The position numbers were made by a program, and so were the translations under genes. Of a stretch of DNA of 64,000 bases, positions 37,288-49,490 are shown one piece after another; within the stretch, counting starts at the first letter, position 1, and every line of letters starts with the position of its first letter. This stretch comes from Dendrobium chrysotoxum (lineage: Eukaryota; Streptophyta; Magnoliopsida; Asparagales; Orchidaceae). Location: contig CM034314.1 in the NCBI GenBank assembly GCA_019925795.1, positions 19,640,774-19,704,773 of the forward strand, written 5' to 3'. The notes beneath the pieces were generated by a model, which saw only the letters and a list, made by a program, of their open reading frames with translations, was not told the DNA's origin and searched no databases.

Positions 37288-37424
37288 TTAAGGTTTTATT
37301 TGGAATATTTTTTTACTATTTATTTGAATAAATTTTCTGATACAATATTTTTTAGTTCAAAAAAATTTTATACTAAAAATTGCTTTAAAAAATAATAAGA
37401 AAATTGTCTCAAATAAAATATTAA
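37288..37424. mobile_element. Hairpin MITE, family M (decayed copy)
   Basis: AGGTTTTATTTGGAATATTTTTTTACTATTT on the left pairs with AATAAGAAAATTGTCTCAAATAAAAT on the right. It matches the better-kept copies at 40972, 45143 and 53632. Confidence 0.5.
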
Positions 37425-37689
37425 TTAATTACAAAACATACTCAATGGATTGTTTAAAATAAATCTAATTTAAGTCAATATATAATACAGTGAAGATGCC
37501 AAAATTATTACTATACATTTAGGAGGAGAAAGTTGTGCTTTCTTAATCATATTTCATCATTCATTCTAAATTCAATAAATTATATTTATATAAGATACAT
37601 CTCTAAAAAGTTCCCTTGTTCAACACGAATCTCGATGCTATATTTCAATTTAAAACTTTTATAATTAAATTCATGGCCATTCGGATTTC

Positions 37690-38580
37690 AATATCAGCAA
37701 AGTTATCATCAAACTGAACTTCACGATATGATGAACCCAGCAACAATAAAATAAATTTTATTTGAGTTCCGATGAACCCATATCAAGCGCTTGAATCATA
37801 TTTGAAAACTTCAGGACAATCATTGAAGAATGAAATGGTCCTCAAATCTTGAAGGTTTATAGTCAAAGCGTGCGGCTCGACAACGCAGATTCAACAAGTC
37901 TAAGATCAGTTGATTATGATATGTGACATCATTAAGATAATAAAGTATTGAATAAATGATCTATGATTAATGGGATAAATATGAGTCGTTCGATGAAGTA
38001 TTTTGGATTCTAACTAAATTTTTCAAAACATCCCTCTCATAAATGCAACAAATATGATCTCATTTTTTTTACGTAAAGAAGATTTGAGAGTTGAGAGAGC
38101 TAATGAGCGCAATTACATTTCCTAGTGATCTCCAACAACAACTACCACTAGCAATTGCCGCCACTATCGCTTTACTTCTGTCATTCAATTATTATATTTG
38201 AAATAAATATTTTGATGAGATGAATCCATTGACAACAAAATACCTTAATCCAAGTTCAAATGATTCTAAATCAAGCACTCCAAGTATAGATAAAAAATTC
38301 ATGATGCTATTTGAAGGACAACGCTCTTCAAATCTTATGTTAAATCAAAAAAATAAAAAATAAAAAAATAATCTTATTTTAAATTAAGCATCTCAATAGG
38401 AGAAATCTTAAAAGTCTAAGATTACATAAATTTGATGTCATTAAGACACTTTAATGCTTAAATAATAATCTATGATTGAGGAAAACAATACATTTCGTTC
38501 GATAAAGTATTAGAATATTTTAGCTAAAATTATTAAAATTTTATTCCAAAAAATCATAAATATACTCCCAACATTCACAT
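37690..38580 (+). repeat. Diverged direct duplication, about 500-bp units
   Basis: CAACAATAAAATAAATTTTA near 37742 parallels GACAACAAAATACCTTAATC near 38235, and AAGTCTAAGATCAG near 37895 parallels AAGTCTAAGATTAC near 38412. Later GTTCGATGAAGTATTTTGG near 37988 parallels GTTCGATAAAGTATTAGAA near 38498. Units are adjacent and old. No coding capacity. Confidence 0.6.
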
Positions 38581-40971
38581 AAAAGGGACCTAAAATTGTA
38601 TATAGATGCTAGGGATACGAAGACCTCTAAAGCCATGCTCGACAATCATTGCCAATAACTGACATTGCCCAACTGCTGTTGCTTGAATACAATTGCCTAG
38701 TCATTGTTGGTCAAGCTCCATCGCCCAATCACTATAGCTCAAATGTCGTCCCTTGACTACTATCATTCAACTGTCATAGCTCAACCACCATCACTCGATT
38801 GACATTTTGTGACTACTATCATCACCATTTACTGAATCTCCAACATTTATCACCACTTTATAATTTTATTTTCTCTAATTGAGGTGAAAAGCAAGCTTCT
38901 ATATTCTTACTTTCATAATGACTTATTTTAATTGGGCTAGTCCTCATGATTTTTTATATGTCTAAAATTTTGAAATAAAAAGCTTGGTGTGCCCCTGATC
39001 ATCTTTTATATATGTCAGAGAAATTTGCATACAAAGTTAAGGTGATAAACTCTTTCTAATTTTATAAATATTCTAACTTACAATATTACTTCTCAGCCCA
39101 TAATTTTTGAAGAATTTGTGATATCTAGGAGCCATTTTATATATTTACTTCATTTTTTATTTTAATTTTTCTTGTATATATTTCAATATACAAAAAAATT
39201 TTATTTAATATCATAAATATATATTATTTTTTTATTTTTTTATTAAATATTGAATAAATTAATTTATGTGATGATACTAGTTGTGGTTGCTGGCGAGGAG
39301 TGGACAACTAGAGGGATGGTGGTGGGCCTGATGGCAGTTACTACTTTCGGCCCGTTCAGCCTAGTGGAGACGGATTAAACGAATGGGCCTTTTGATTTAT
39401 GGGCTCATGAATGTTTTTCTGGTCATTTCGTTAAGTGAATAAGTTAATATATATTATTTTTATTAGCTCGTTAAGTTTGGGCTAAATGTTCATTAGGTGG
39501 AAGTTCATAACTAAGTGAAAACTATAAACTTTCATTACTTGGCCTACCCATTGCTCAGGTGGCTAGACCTCAGATCGATGACTAACCTAACATAATAACA
39601 ATTAATCGTGTAACTAGGTCAAGCTAACCCGTCAGTTGACCTAAGCTCAATTTGATGAATGGCTCGTCAGCTGAGCTTAATTGAGCTAACAAGTCAAGTT
39701 TGTGTTATCTCCGACTTGAATTATAAGTTTTTAGACGGCTCATTAAAAAAAACCCAATATTAAATTCATCTAAAATATATTAAAATTCAATGGTTTGTGT
39801 ACAAAGATACTTAAGATATTTTAAATTTATATCTCTTCTTTATCTCACGTGATTCTAATTAATTATCTTATATATATATTTTTATTTTTTATCATTTTTA
39901 TTAGAACTGTCTGAATTGGAATAATCTTCTTTTTTTTTTCAGAATAAATGAGCTGACTTGAACTTACGGAATTAAGTTTAAAATTTAAATACTATCTGCT
40001 ATGCATGTGGAGAGAAAGAAATGAAAAGAACTCCAATTAAAACCAAGCTCTTAGGTAATCAAGTGTTTGATGTATATATTTATTGTACTTTTTCAAGATA
40101 TAATATAAAAAACCTCCACCTCATAAAGGCCCAAAGGGAGTCATCCTCAAGGGTAACCAATTATGCGGGAGGAGGTCAAGGAGATTGTATGATTCATGCT
40201 GATGGAGCATAAATAATAAGGTACTGCCCGTGGTGCAACAAATAGATGGTAAGAAGAAGAAGTAGTAGAAGATGGTGATGATGACTAGGATGGTTGTGAC
40301 GATAAAGAGGAGGATAACTAAGGCTTTATTTGTAGGTTTTTTTTGTAAAATTTATATTTTTTGAATCATAATGATGAGGAATATGAGTGATGACGTAAAA
40401 TAATGAATAAATTTTTTATAAACATCTATAATTTAGTGTTTAATGTTGGTATTAATAAATTTTTTTATGTTGGCTCTATTAATATTGGTTTATTATTGTT
40501 TTAATAATGTTATATTGGTTCAGTGTTTTACTAATGAATGTTCGATAATCATAATAGTTTAGGGTTGTTTTTTAAGTTGTTGGAAGTAGGGCAATGACAC
40601 GTACGCTAGTAAAAAAAAGGCCAATATTGGAGATCGCAACATTGCATGTTTAGGTTTGTTGCTAATGTAGGTAAAAAAAAAATCCCTACCCAGAACTTAG
40701 AATAACATTTTGTAACCAACATTAATCACAATATGATATATATCTTAAATATATTTAGTTTCTTTTAAAATATGAATGATGAGGTCATAGAGATGGTAAT
40801 TCATTGCAAAAACTTGTGACCATCCTCTTCAGCTGTCAGAATTTTTTTGACTATGATTTTCATAACTATATTTGTAACTTATTACTAGTTGCAGATTCGC
40901 ACTAACAAAATCTAAACTCTATTTATGAGACCAACAAATTAATTATAAATAAATGGTTTTACTATCTTTTA
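38581..40971. other. AT-rich intergenic DNA
   Basis: Holds a degenerate CCATCGCCCAACTGTC-like minisatellite (about 38690-38830). Otherwise no gene or element I can support. The 63-codon frame at 40021 has no recognisable features. Confidence 0.5.
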
Positions 40972-41082
40972 AGGCTTCGTTTGGGACAATTTTGGTCACT
41001 GCTTGTTCGCTGCTTTCAATAATTTTTTGTATAAGAAAACTGCTTTAGAAAATTATTGTACAGCTATCCCAAACGAAGTTTG
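40972..41082. mobile_element. Hairpin MITE, family M
   Basis: Inverted ends AGGCTTCGTTTGGGACAA and TATCCCAAACGAAGTTT with an AT-rich, self-complementary middle. It resembles Tourist-type (PIF/Harbinger) MITEs in its end sequence; the duplication (TTA-type) is not clear. Confidence 0.65.
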
Positions 41083-41868
41083 AGTCCAAAATTTCTAAGA
41101 TGATAAACAATCACAAAAGAAAATAAATTCTAATTTCTAAAACTCAAAATGTAATCTATAAACATAAGATTGTAATCCCTTAAACCAATATCTCTTAAGA
41201 ACTCTCAGTCAAATCCCAATTATATGTATATAAATTCTCAACTTGATCTAAAGGCAAGGATTAAAAAAAGGTTGAGAGTGATAAACTAATCTAATCTAAA
41301 GGATTAGTACAACCAAAAAAATCTATATTTTAATAACTAGCTAAGCTAATCTGCCCAATACTATAGTTAAGTAGGATAAATAAGATAATTACTCAACTAC
41401 ACCATAATAAATTAATAACCACTTAGTTGGCTAACAATCCTCCAAATAACAAATGTTATAGCTATTATTTGGTCATAATCAAAATGATAAAATTCCTTTT
41501 CAAATTATTTTATCCATTAAGAAAATGAAATGATACTCTTCATCAAGAATTAGGGAATTGCAAAAATCTAAAGACAAATATATTTTGAACTAAAAAATTT
41601 ATGTCTATGGGTGAGGATCAATTAGTATTGGTATACCAAAGCACCCTTCAACTATTTAATGTGCTATAAATCCACATGTCATGTGTTTTAATAATTTCTC
41701 TTTACATGAGAGCTCTCAAGGGCTCTCAAGGAGAAAAGAAAAAATAGTAGGATATCCAAGCAAAAATTTGATCTGAATAAGCTTTAAAACTCTAAAATTT
41801 TCTTAGAGATAAATATAATCTCACTCTTGCTTTAAAATATAACCATTTTAAATCTTATCAATGCTACT
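41083..41868. other. AT-rich intergenic DNA
   Basis: No open frame or element recognised. Confidence 0.5.
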
Positions 41869-42020
41869 GAAAAAAGGGACTTTGCAGTGGCGTTAAAGGC
41901 TTTAGCGGCGGTTTTAATTTCTACAAAAAATCCTCTCAGCAATTTTAAAACTTTCACAAACCGTTGCGATTACTATATGCTAGAAATTATTTGGCAATGA
42001 TTTTACGTTGGATAAATATT

Positions 42021-44284
42021 ATTTTTAAGGAAAAATAAATTTTAATCCAACAAAGAAAAGAGTACAACAGCGGCCCAAAAACAGTAGACACCAAAATACA
42101 GCGAAAGACAGAAAAAGAAAGCAACTTAGATAAAACAGACAGAGAAAGATGCAATAAAATGAGACAACAGTCAACAGCGGACTCAGGGTGGTAGCCCCCT
42201 GCAACCAACCCGCAGCCAGGCACGGACCATCCATTGGTAATAACCACTCATAAACATCCCACACAGGTAACCACCAAGCAAAAGGGCACATCACCAAGGT
42301 TAACAACAAGCCCAGGCCCAAAGGGAGAAAAGCAGGGGTCGCCTCATCATCGTCCAAAACGTCAATAAAGCCCACGACAACAAAAGCGAGAAGAAGACCC
42401 AAAGCCTATTTCTTCTTAGATTAACTGTTCTGCCTTGTGCCTCCGCCATTGAGAATAGCTTGATCAAAATCATCACCCTCCCCCACAAAGCCGTGGATAG
42501 GGACTCATCCATATCCAGCCAATCACATTGAAGCAAAACAGAGTTATTCAAAGGTCGGGATAGATGGGCTTTCAAATCAGCATTAGACATAATAGAAATA
42601 GGAATATCAACATACTCCAAATTCTCCTTCGAGACATTTACGAAAGGAGACACGTTCGACTCAACATTAACAAATAAAACCGAAACCAAATTAACTGCCG
42701 AACTATCAACATCCCATGCCACATGCTCCAAAGGAATAGCGCCATCACAACCCAACCAACGCCTGGGTTGGAGAACCTGGGAGATCCTCACCAGAGGTAA
42801 AAACAACCCCGAAAGCCACCTCATCAGATAAATCACCCGAAACTGCCACAGCATCCTCACAGGAATGGCTCGCTATAAGATTAAGACCACAATTATTAAC
42901 GCTCAAATTTCAATTCACTCCATTACAACAAGCAATATCAAGCTGATCCGAAACAACAACAATAGGTGCAGTCTCCTTCGCCGTAAGAACAGAATCACCA
43001 AGAGCTAAATCAGAGTCCAATGTCACAGCATTAACCCCCAAACAATCAGCAACACTCCCTACTACCACACCAACGGGACTCAAAACCGCAGAATTAATAT
43101 TAGCAACATTAACATTCTCCACCGAACAGATATTAGGGACAGAGAAACAAAAGCCCCCTCCCAAACACACACATTCGAAGACACACGCACTGGAGCCAGG
43201 TCTATAATGATAGGTTCGAAAGCAGCAGTGTTAGGGGGAAATAAATTCGCAGGAAGAGAGGGATCATTTAGAGCCAAAGAAGTAGGGTCCACAACGGGGG
43301 CAGGTCCAGAAACCACAGGAGGCTGAGCAGAAGCATCGGCCTGCCTCAAATGAGGAAACAACTTAACACATTCAGACCTCTTATGACCCACAGCTTTGCA
43401 ATGAGGACAGTAACTAAGAAAATCTTCTAAAATAACTTTCTGAATGTAGCCTAATTTCTCAGGACCAAGCCAAACTGAGTCAGGATAAGTTTTAGAAATG
43501 TCCATTTCCATAAGGATACGAGCTACGGATGGCCTCGAACCCACAACAGTGGCATTGTTTGTATGAAGCGGACGACCAAATAATGACCCCAAACCAAAAA
43601 GAATGCGAGGAGAAAATAGATGTGGGCGAAGCTCTGGAAAGGAAATCCAGATAGGGACGATCGGAGACTCCTCCGATAGGTCAAGGAACGGCTTCCATTT
43701 TATCACTTTAATAAAACAACCAAAAACGAAATATGATATATGCGCAAAAACCCTGGCGCAGTCGAGATCATTAGAAAGCTTGATCAAGACATTACTCTGA
43801 TCAAAAAGAGTAACAGAGAACTCACCCGATAATTTGAGGTTGAAAAAAACCTCCTAATCAAGTCTAATACCGGCCGCCGCAACAGAAATTTCCCCACTAA
43901 AGCGAAATCAAAAGGCTTAGAAAGATGAAGAACTTCATCCTTCGAGATCCATAAAGCTGGCAAACCCCGAATCCTAGTGACTTGCAGATCCAAAAATGCC
44001 TTAGACTCATCAGAGCCAGACAAACCTCCTTGAAAGATTTGGAGCAATTCTTACAATCAAGAAAACCAGGATCTAAACGCTTAACAGAATTCGCCATAGC
44101 ACTAGAGAAGGGCCAAGAAAAAAATCCAACCAAACAAAAACAACAAGGCGAAGAAATGGACGGAGAGGAGACACCAAAATCCCCTCCAAGCGCGGATCGA
44201 AATCCACATCAAGCGACAGCTAAGACAAAAGCCCTAGTAGAGCGAAAAGAAGGAACCCGCCATGAACATTAAAAACCACTTCCA
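42021..44284 (-). mobile_element. LINE-type insertion carrying ORF1 only
   Basis: Flanked by a perfect 13-bp direct repeat, TTGGATAAATATT, at 42008-42020 and 44285-44297, the kind of variable-length duplication made by non-LTR retrotransposition. The minus-strand 3' end is AT-rich. The 2264-bp body contains a broken ORF1 (below) and then a hydrophobic, T-rich 3' region. There is no endonuclease or reverse transcriptase, so this is an internally reduced, non-autonomous copy. Confidence 0.75.
42416..44110 (-). pseudogene. LINE ORF1-like protein, DUF4283 plus CCHC zinc knuckle, frameshifted
   Basis: Nucleic-acid-binding ORF1 of plant L1-type LINEs, also seen in domesticated plant proteins. The first part (about 43784-44047, minus) reads RIRGLPALWISKDEVLHLSK and FALVGKFLLRRPVLDLIRRFF, the DUF4283 start. 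The frame then slips at an A7 tract (43843-43849) and DUF4283 resumes as KLSNDLDCARVFAHISYFVFG and SPIVPIWISFPEL (43080-43787). It ends in a zinc knuckle YCPHCKAVGHKRSEC with Cys127, Cys130, His135 and Cys140 of that frame. A second frame change near 43160 and a stop near 42910 precede the variable tail that ends SMAEAQGRTVNLRRNRL. Not functional as it stands. The start codon is probably near 44100 (MANSVKRLDPGFLD). Confidence 0.75.
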
Positions 44285-44442
44285 TTGGATAAATATTGAG
44301 AACATGAAATGTGGAAAAATATAAATTAGATTTTACGTAGGATAAACCGTCAAAATGGTTAAAATAATTTAACCTAGAAGAAATATATTTAAATATCATA
44401 TAAAGGATCAAAAAGTACACTTATTTTGAGCACGAACAAGGG

Positions 44443-44584
44443 AGGAATTATTACATGCGGTCACTGGACCGTCCGGAGGCCAATCAGGACGCGCCACGTC
44501 ACCCGATACATAACAGTACATAGTAAGAGTACACAGCATATTGGTGATGTGGCGCGTCCAATGACCGTACGTAATAATTTTGTA
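44443..44584. mobile_element. Mutator-like MITE, family N (copy 1), 9-bp TSD
   Basis: Ends GAATTATTACATGCGGTCA and, inverted, AAAATTATTACGTACGGTCA. Perfect 9-bp duplication GAACAAGGG at 44434-44442 and 44585-44593. The inner part has CGCGCCACGTCACC mirrored by GGTGATGTGGCGCG. No coding capacity. Confidence 0.88.
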
Positions 44585-45142
44585 GAACAAGGGCAGTGGG
44601 TGAGAGATTGAGCTGAAGACAACAATAGCAAGCAACGGTGGCAACTGATCGAGTAGCTAAGGCAAATTTTTAGAAATAGGGAAAGATGTCGATCCTATGA
44701 GATTCAAGATATATCTATTGATTTTTTAATCGCAAATAAGATATAGCAAAAGTTCAAATTGCTGCAACATATATAGTAATGGTTTAAACTGTAAGAATCT
44801 GTAGCGATGAAAGTTATTGCCATTTAGCAGCAGTTTTTACCTTTGCAGATATCAAAATTTAAAGCTATTTTAAAACCGCTACTAATATATACTTTCTTAA
44901 ATACAAAATTTTAGTAGTACAATTATCGTATGAGCCTACTCAACTACATGAAGGGATTGTTAGTCACTCTCCCTTGAACTTTGCTAACTGTGATTAGAAA
45001 GGGTTTAAAATTCATAAGTACCACAAGCTACATGAGTTACTGAATCATCAACTTTGGTTCTACTTTTATAGAGACTGAACCAAATCGAATTACAATTAGG
45101 CCGAATGAATTACTGGTCAAATTAGTTTTCAGTGTAGATGTT

Positions 45143-45279
45143 TAAGGCTTCATTTGGGATGACTTTCTTACTGTTTTTTAAGGGAATTTTTTAATGCAGA
45201 AATTTTTTAAACTAAAATTTTTTGTTACTAGAAAGCTACTTTAAGAAGCAATAAGAATACTATCCCAAACAAAGCCTAA
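45143..45279. mobile_element. Hairpin MITE, family M
   Basis: TTAAGGCTTCATTTGGGATGA at the left pairs with CTATCCCAAACAAAGCCTAA at the right. The inner TTTCTTACTGTTTTTTA pairs with AAGCAATAAGAATA. Same family as 40972-41082 and 53632-53748. Confidence 0.7.
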
Positions 45280-47535
45280 GCTCATAAATGAGAGCTAATT
45301 ATTCTATATTTTTATGTCAGCGTATTTTTTAGTTGTTGGATGTGATCTAAGCTTAAATTTCATCTCTCTTAACATCAACGCACTAACATCATCACCCACA
45401 CATCCTATTATGTGAATAATATAGAGGAGTTGACTTAATTAAGAGGATAATTGTCAGTCGATATCGATATGAAGAGTGATTTTATATAATCTAGAACAAG
45501 AAGATTGCATTAGAAATCTAATTTTTTATGGTAGAAACCATATTTTTTTGAGATAGAAATCCAATCTTCTATAAATCTAGTTCAACTCGCCTGCCGCCAG
45601 CTCAACTCGTTTGCCAGCTCAAGATAGTCAGTCATTGCCTAAGGTAACGATTGTCATCACTTTTATGAACGAAAATAATTTTTAAATGATATCATTTTAA
45701 AATTTTGTTCAATTTAGAAAGAATTCAGCTTTAAATTTATAATGCAAATACAAAAATGTAAAAAAATAAAATCTTATAGAAAGAACATATCATCAGCATG
45801 TTCAATTAAAATTGGAGCAATTAAGGAAAAAAATTATCTTTATAAAATTATTTTTTGGGATGCTCTCTCTTTTATAAATAAGCTTAGGAATTATATTTAT
45901 ATATTTATGTTATTTTTTTTCTTTTGGATGATAATATACTCTTTGTATTCATGTCAGAACTAAAATTTCAAATGATAGGGGATGAAAGGGTTTAAGGATA
46001 AAATTTTCATGAATTAAGGATTTTATAATTATTACCAAATAAATCTATAATACATGTTAATTTAGTTGAATTTCTTAGTATTATGAACTCTTAATTTATT
46101 ATTTGTTGATAAAAATATTGTTAAGTAATTTAAGCATAGATAATATTATCAAATTAGAAATAATAATCAATGTTAAAATAATTTATATAATATTTATTTC
46201 ATGCAATGTTATATATACAATATTGATCTTTTTTAAATATATTAAAAAAATAAAATATTTTATATATTTTATAAATTATAATATAATTAATAGCAAATAA
46301 ACCAGAAATATGATTTTCTAAAAACTATTGTATAATATAATATAAAACTCAGGCCATTATATAACATAACCAATTGATAGAAATAATAATCATCTATCAA
46401 AATATTTCTAAGGTTTATAAATAAAATTGAATGTCATCAATGAAAAATAAATTTATGTATTTAAGATAAGCCTTGATTTAAATGCAACTCTAAAATTTTT
46501 ATTTTGAAATATCTTAATTTGCTACCCCACAAGAATCATAAGAAACATGATGCTATTATAGTAAGTCAAGAAAAAATAATTATGAAAGGATTATAATGAA
46601 TTAACAAATTAATCCTATTTATTTACTTGATTAAAAGTGAGATAATAATTTAAAATAAAATTAGACAAAATAGGTGAAGAACTAATCATTAGAATTAATA
46701 AATTTATTGAATGACTAATATTTTAATATGATGAAATCACAAATGATTTTTTGGAGATTTTTCATTTATATCCCAAAAACTTTATGTATTTACACATCTA
46801 AAATCTAAATTTTTATATTTATTTATATATCATTTCAATCTCCATATCATTATCATATCAAATTATACGTATGATTTTTTTTAAAATAAGTTAATTAATA
46901 ATTTTTAGATTTGACTGGTCAAATAAGTAAATATTAAATTTTGAAATAATTAAAAATATATATATTAGATATATAAATACATAAAAAATTTATTTAAATC
47001 CTTTTTTTTTTCTTTTTAAAACAAACCTATGATTAGAATATCCCAACCAAAATTTAATCAACCTTAAAATTATTAAATTTATTTTGAGAAAAATACAATC
47101 AACAAAATTTGGATTTACAATAATTATAAAGTAATTTAATAAACATGATTTTCAAAATTGATCGGTTCAACCGGTTCATATGATCTATTCAGCTTGTCTT
47201 AAAATCATCGCAGTATCTATCCGATGTGAATCGATATGAATTGTCGGTTCAACCAGCCAACTGTTGAACCCGTGGCAATAACTTTGATATTTATCCTAAT
47301 AAAAAAATTGATAAGTATATTTTGATCCTACATATTTTAATTTTTAATAACAATATAGGTATATTAACAATGGATGGAACAATATTTTGCTCACTTTATT
47401 TACAAATAAACAACTAATATGTGAAAAACAAATTAACACATCATCATCATCAATAGATGACAAAAATAAAGGATTTATGAAACGACAAATTTTCTTCTAG
47501 AAAGGATTAACAGAGTTCGATCCCATACCACCACT
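45280..47535. other. AT-rich intergenic DNA 3' of the LBD gene
   Basis: No gene or element supported. Two reading frames of 65-73 codons (45742, 46103) are made of AT-rich codons and resemble nothing known. An AACCGGTTC-type short inverted string near 47165-47185 is the only structured patch. Confidence 0.5.
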
Positions 47536-48150
47536 TCACCTCTGCCGTTTAAAATTCAACGCCTGTGGCGGAAGCCCCAGCCCCAGCAAATCCGATCCGC
47601 CATTATAGACCTGCATCGCCTGTTCAAAGTTGGTTCCCGGGTTTAAGCAACCTTCAAGATCTTGATTACAAGAACCAGTTTCTTTGGCCTGCAAGATCTG
47701 AACCCGCCGACGAATCACCGAAATCCGCCACAAAACGTGTTCGAGGCGAGCCCGATAAAGCTGAATATTGTCCTGTAATTGAAGCACAATCCGATAGCAT
47801 CCGCCGGCGGGGTCTTGAGCCCGAGCATTTGATTGAAAGATTATTGATCGAATAGCTTCCGGGCGGCTATTTTCGTCGAGGGAGTTTAGGGTTTTGACGA
47901 TCTTGGAAAGGCCGAAGAGGCGATGGGCGTTGAGGAAATTTTGGGGTTTGTCGGCCGGGAAGAAGGGGGCGAGGAGGCAGTTCGGACTGCACTTTCGGCG
48001 TTGGTATCTGCAGGCGGCGCAGGCAGGGGAGGAGGAGGAGGTAGGGGTGGGTGGGTGGTGGGGGAGGGGAGAAAGGGACGCGTGGCTGACAGTGGTGGTG
48101 TGGTGCGAGGGGGTGGGGTTGGGGGGATTCGAGTTGGGGTTGTGGTTCAT
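47536..48150 (-). CDS. LOB-domain (LBD/ASL) transcription factor
   Basis: Plant-specific nuclear DNA-binding protein of 204 residues. After a Pro/Ser/His-rich N-terminus (1-41) comes the LOB zinc motif CAACRYQRRKCSPNC with Cys44, Cys47, Cys54 and Cys58 in CX2CX6CX3C spacing. The GAS block follows (FLNAHRLFGLSKIVKTL, about 72-88), then IIFQSNARAQDPAGGCYRIV and a short helical coiled-coil-like segment. The wording (AHRLFGLSKIVK, QDPAGGCYRI) is closest in my reading to the LBD22/LBD27 part of the family, but I do not assign a member. LBD genes often have an intron after the LOB domain; here the frame runs straight to the stop (FKRQR). The ATG at 48148-48150 is supported by the domain distance and by the adjacent (CT)n leader. 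Appears intact. Target genes and expression cannot be read from sequence. Confidence 0.92.
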   Translation of the reverse strand: MNHNPNSNPPNPTPSHHTTTVSHASLSPLPHHPPTPTSSSSPACAACRYQRRKCSPNCLLAPFFPADKPQNFLNAHRLFGLSKIVKTLNSLDENSRPEAIRSIIFQSNARAQDPAGGCYRIVLQLQDNIQLYRARLEHVLWRISVIRRRVQILQAKETGSCNQDLEGCLNPGTNFEQAMQVYNGGSDLLGLGLPPQALNFKRQR

Positions 48151-48163
48151 TGTCGAAGACGAG

Positions 48164-48165
<2 letters not shown>

Positions 48166-48203
<38 letters not shown>
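48166..48203 (-). promoter_or_regulatory. (GA)19 / (CT)19 tract upstream of LBD start
   Basis: Pure dinucleotide run beginning 16 bases upstream of the LBD start codon, reading (CT)n on the coding strand and so probably in the 5' leader. GA repeats in plants can bind BBR/BPC proteins; whether this one does is inference. Confidence 0.8.
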
Positions 48204-48206
<3 letters not shown>

Positions 48207-48703
48207 GGTTAAGGTTGGGATTTATTTGGAAAAAAAAATTGGATATGACCTAATTTTCCTCAAGCTTAAAAACTTATTAAATGTTAATTTTAAATTATAT
48301 TTAATGAGATATTTATTTATTTATTATTTATTAAATATTTAATTATTTTTATTATATATTTTAGAGCATCTATTTTTATATATTTAAATTTATCTAAAAT
48401 ATTAAAATTACATTTTTTTCATATATATCATATAAGTGTTATATGCCAAAATTTTAAGCTCATTTACAAAAAATTGATGAGAATATCCTAAAATAATTTT
48501 TTTTTAATTTAATTTAATTAATGTTATAAGGTGAGTTAAATATGATAATTTAAATTTTTTGTATTTTAAAGAAGTTTCTTTTAGTCTTCATATATTTTCT
48601 TTAAAAAAATTATATCAAAATATTCTGATCAAAATTTTATAATAATGTAGATTCATATTTATTTTTATTAGTATATATCGAGGTTTGTGGGGAGTCAATA
48701 AAG
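48204..48703. other. LBD upstream region
   Basis: AT-rich. Presumed promoter of the minus-strand LBD gene. No core element can be assigned with confidence. Confidence 0.4.
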
Positions 48704-48856
48704 GAAAAAATTATTCTGTGCGGTTACCGAACGGCATCCAAAGGTGAATGAGAACGCGCTACATCATTTTTTTGCTATGTACCGCTGAGTTTCAAGTGAC
48801 GTGGCGCATTTTGAATCACCGTTGGACCGTTCGGTTGCCGCACAGAATAATTTCTC
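48704..48856. mobile_element. Mutator-like MITE, family N (copy 2), 8-bp TSD
   Basis: Inverted ends AAATTATTCTGTGCGGTTAC and GAAATTATTCTGTGCGGCAA (read inward from the right). CAATAAAG is duplicated at 48696-48703 and 48857-48864. It sits in the upstream region of the LBD gene. Confidence 0.85.
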
Positions 48857-49318
48857 CAATAAAGAAGAGGAAATACTAAAAGCTTTGAATTGAAATTATT
48901 GGGAGGGTGCCATACATCTGTATATGGATGATTTCTAGTGGTGTAGAATAATAATTATTTGAACAAGAAAATGACTTCTCATAACTTTTTTTTGATAAAG
49001 AGGAATAAGTATATAGAGAATTATTAGATGAAATACAAATATGTGTGTTTGTTTTAGTAAGGAGATGTGAGAGGGCTGAGTGCTGTCGAGTTTGATTGGT
49101 GTGATGGTCTCGTCGGTGGATGAATGCGTGTGAAGTCCATTATGTGAAGGTTCGTTGAGAAGAATCTAATTGGTTCATCAGTCTTTTATGATGTACATAT
49201 AATTGTCAAAATGGGGTTAGCAAGAGTTATCAATGGCTAATTTGCGAACTAATATAAGATTATGTGATAGATTTGCAATGTGATGAAGGTGGTAGAAAAG
49301 GAGCTTAAGAGATTGTGT
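48857..49318. other. Intergenic DNA without recognised content
   Basis: No gene or element recognised between two MITEs. Confidence 0.45.
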
Positions 49319-49453
49319 AAGGTCTCCTTTTGAGATAAATTTTTTACTGTTTTCTAAAATAATTTTTAATATAAAAATCTGTATTTATAAAAAATTTTAT
49401 ATTAGATAATTCTTTTAGAAAATAGTAAGAAAGTTGTCATGAACAAAGTCTGT
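49319..49453. mobile_element. Hairpin MITE, family M
   Basis: AAGGTCTCCTTTTGAGATAAA on the left and TTGTCATGAACAAAGTC on the right, with inner TTTTTTACTGTTTTCTAAAA mirrored by TTTTAGAAAATAGTAAGAAA. Ends are more mutated than in other copies. Confidence 0.55.
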
Positions 49454-49490
49454 AACAGCCCAAATTCTTTACAATCAAGATATTGTTCGT

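Larger units (their letters stand above)
41869..44922. mobile_element. Decayed CACTA-like element hosting later insertions
   Basis: Left end GCTACTGAAAAAAGGGACTT, then AGCGGCGGTTTTAA. Right end, read inward, TACTACTAAAATTTTG, then AGCGGTTTTAAAATAGC. CACTACT-like ends plus GCGGCGGTTTTAA subterminal motifs suggest an old CACTA transposon. The LINE-type insertion (42021-44284) and a MITE (44443-44584) lie inside. Ends are imperfect and no 3-bp duplication is evident. Confidence 0.4.

Noticed and set aside
45742..46300. Two small AT-rich frames as peptides
   Set aside because: Composition matches random AT-rich sequence, with no recognisable motif.
47565..48342. Plus-strand frames opposite the LBD gene
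   Set aside because: Antisense shadows of a GC-rich coding region and of the GA repeat.
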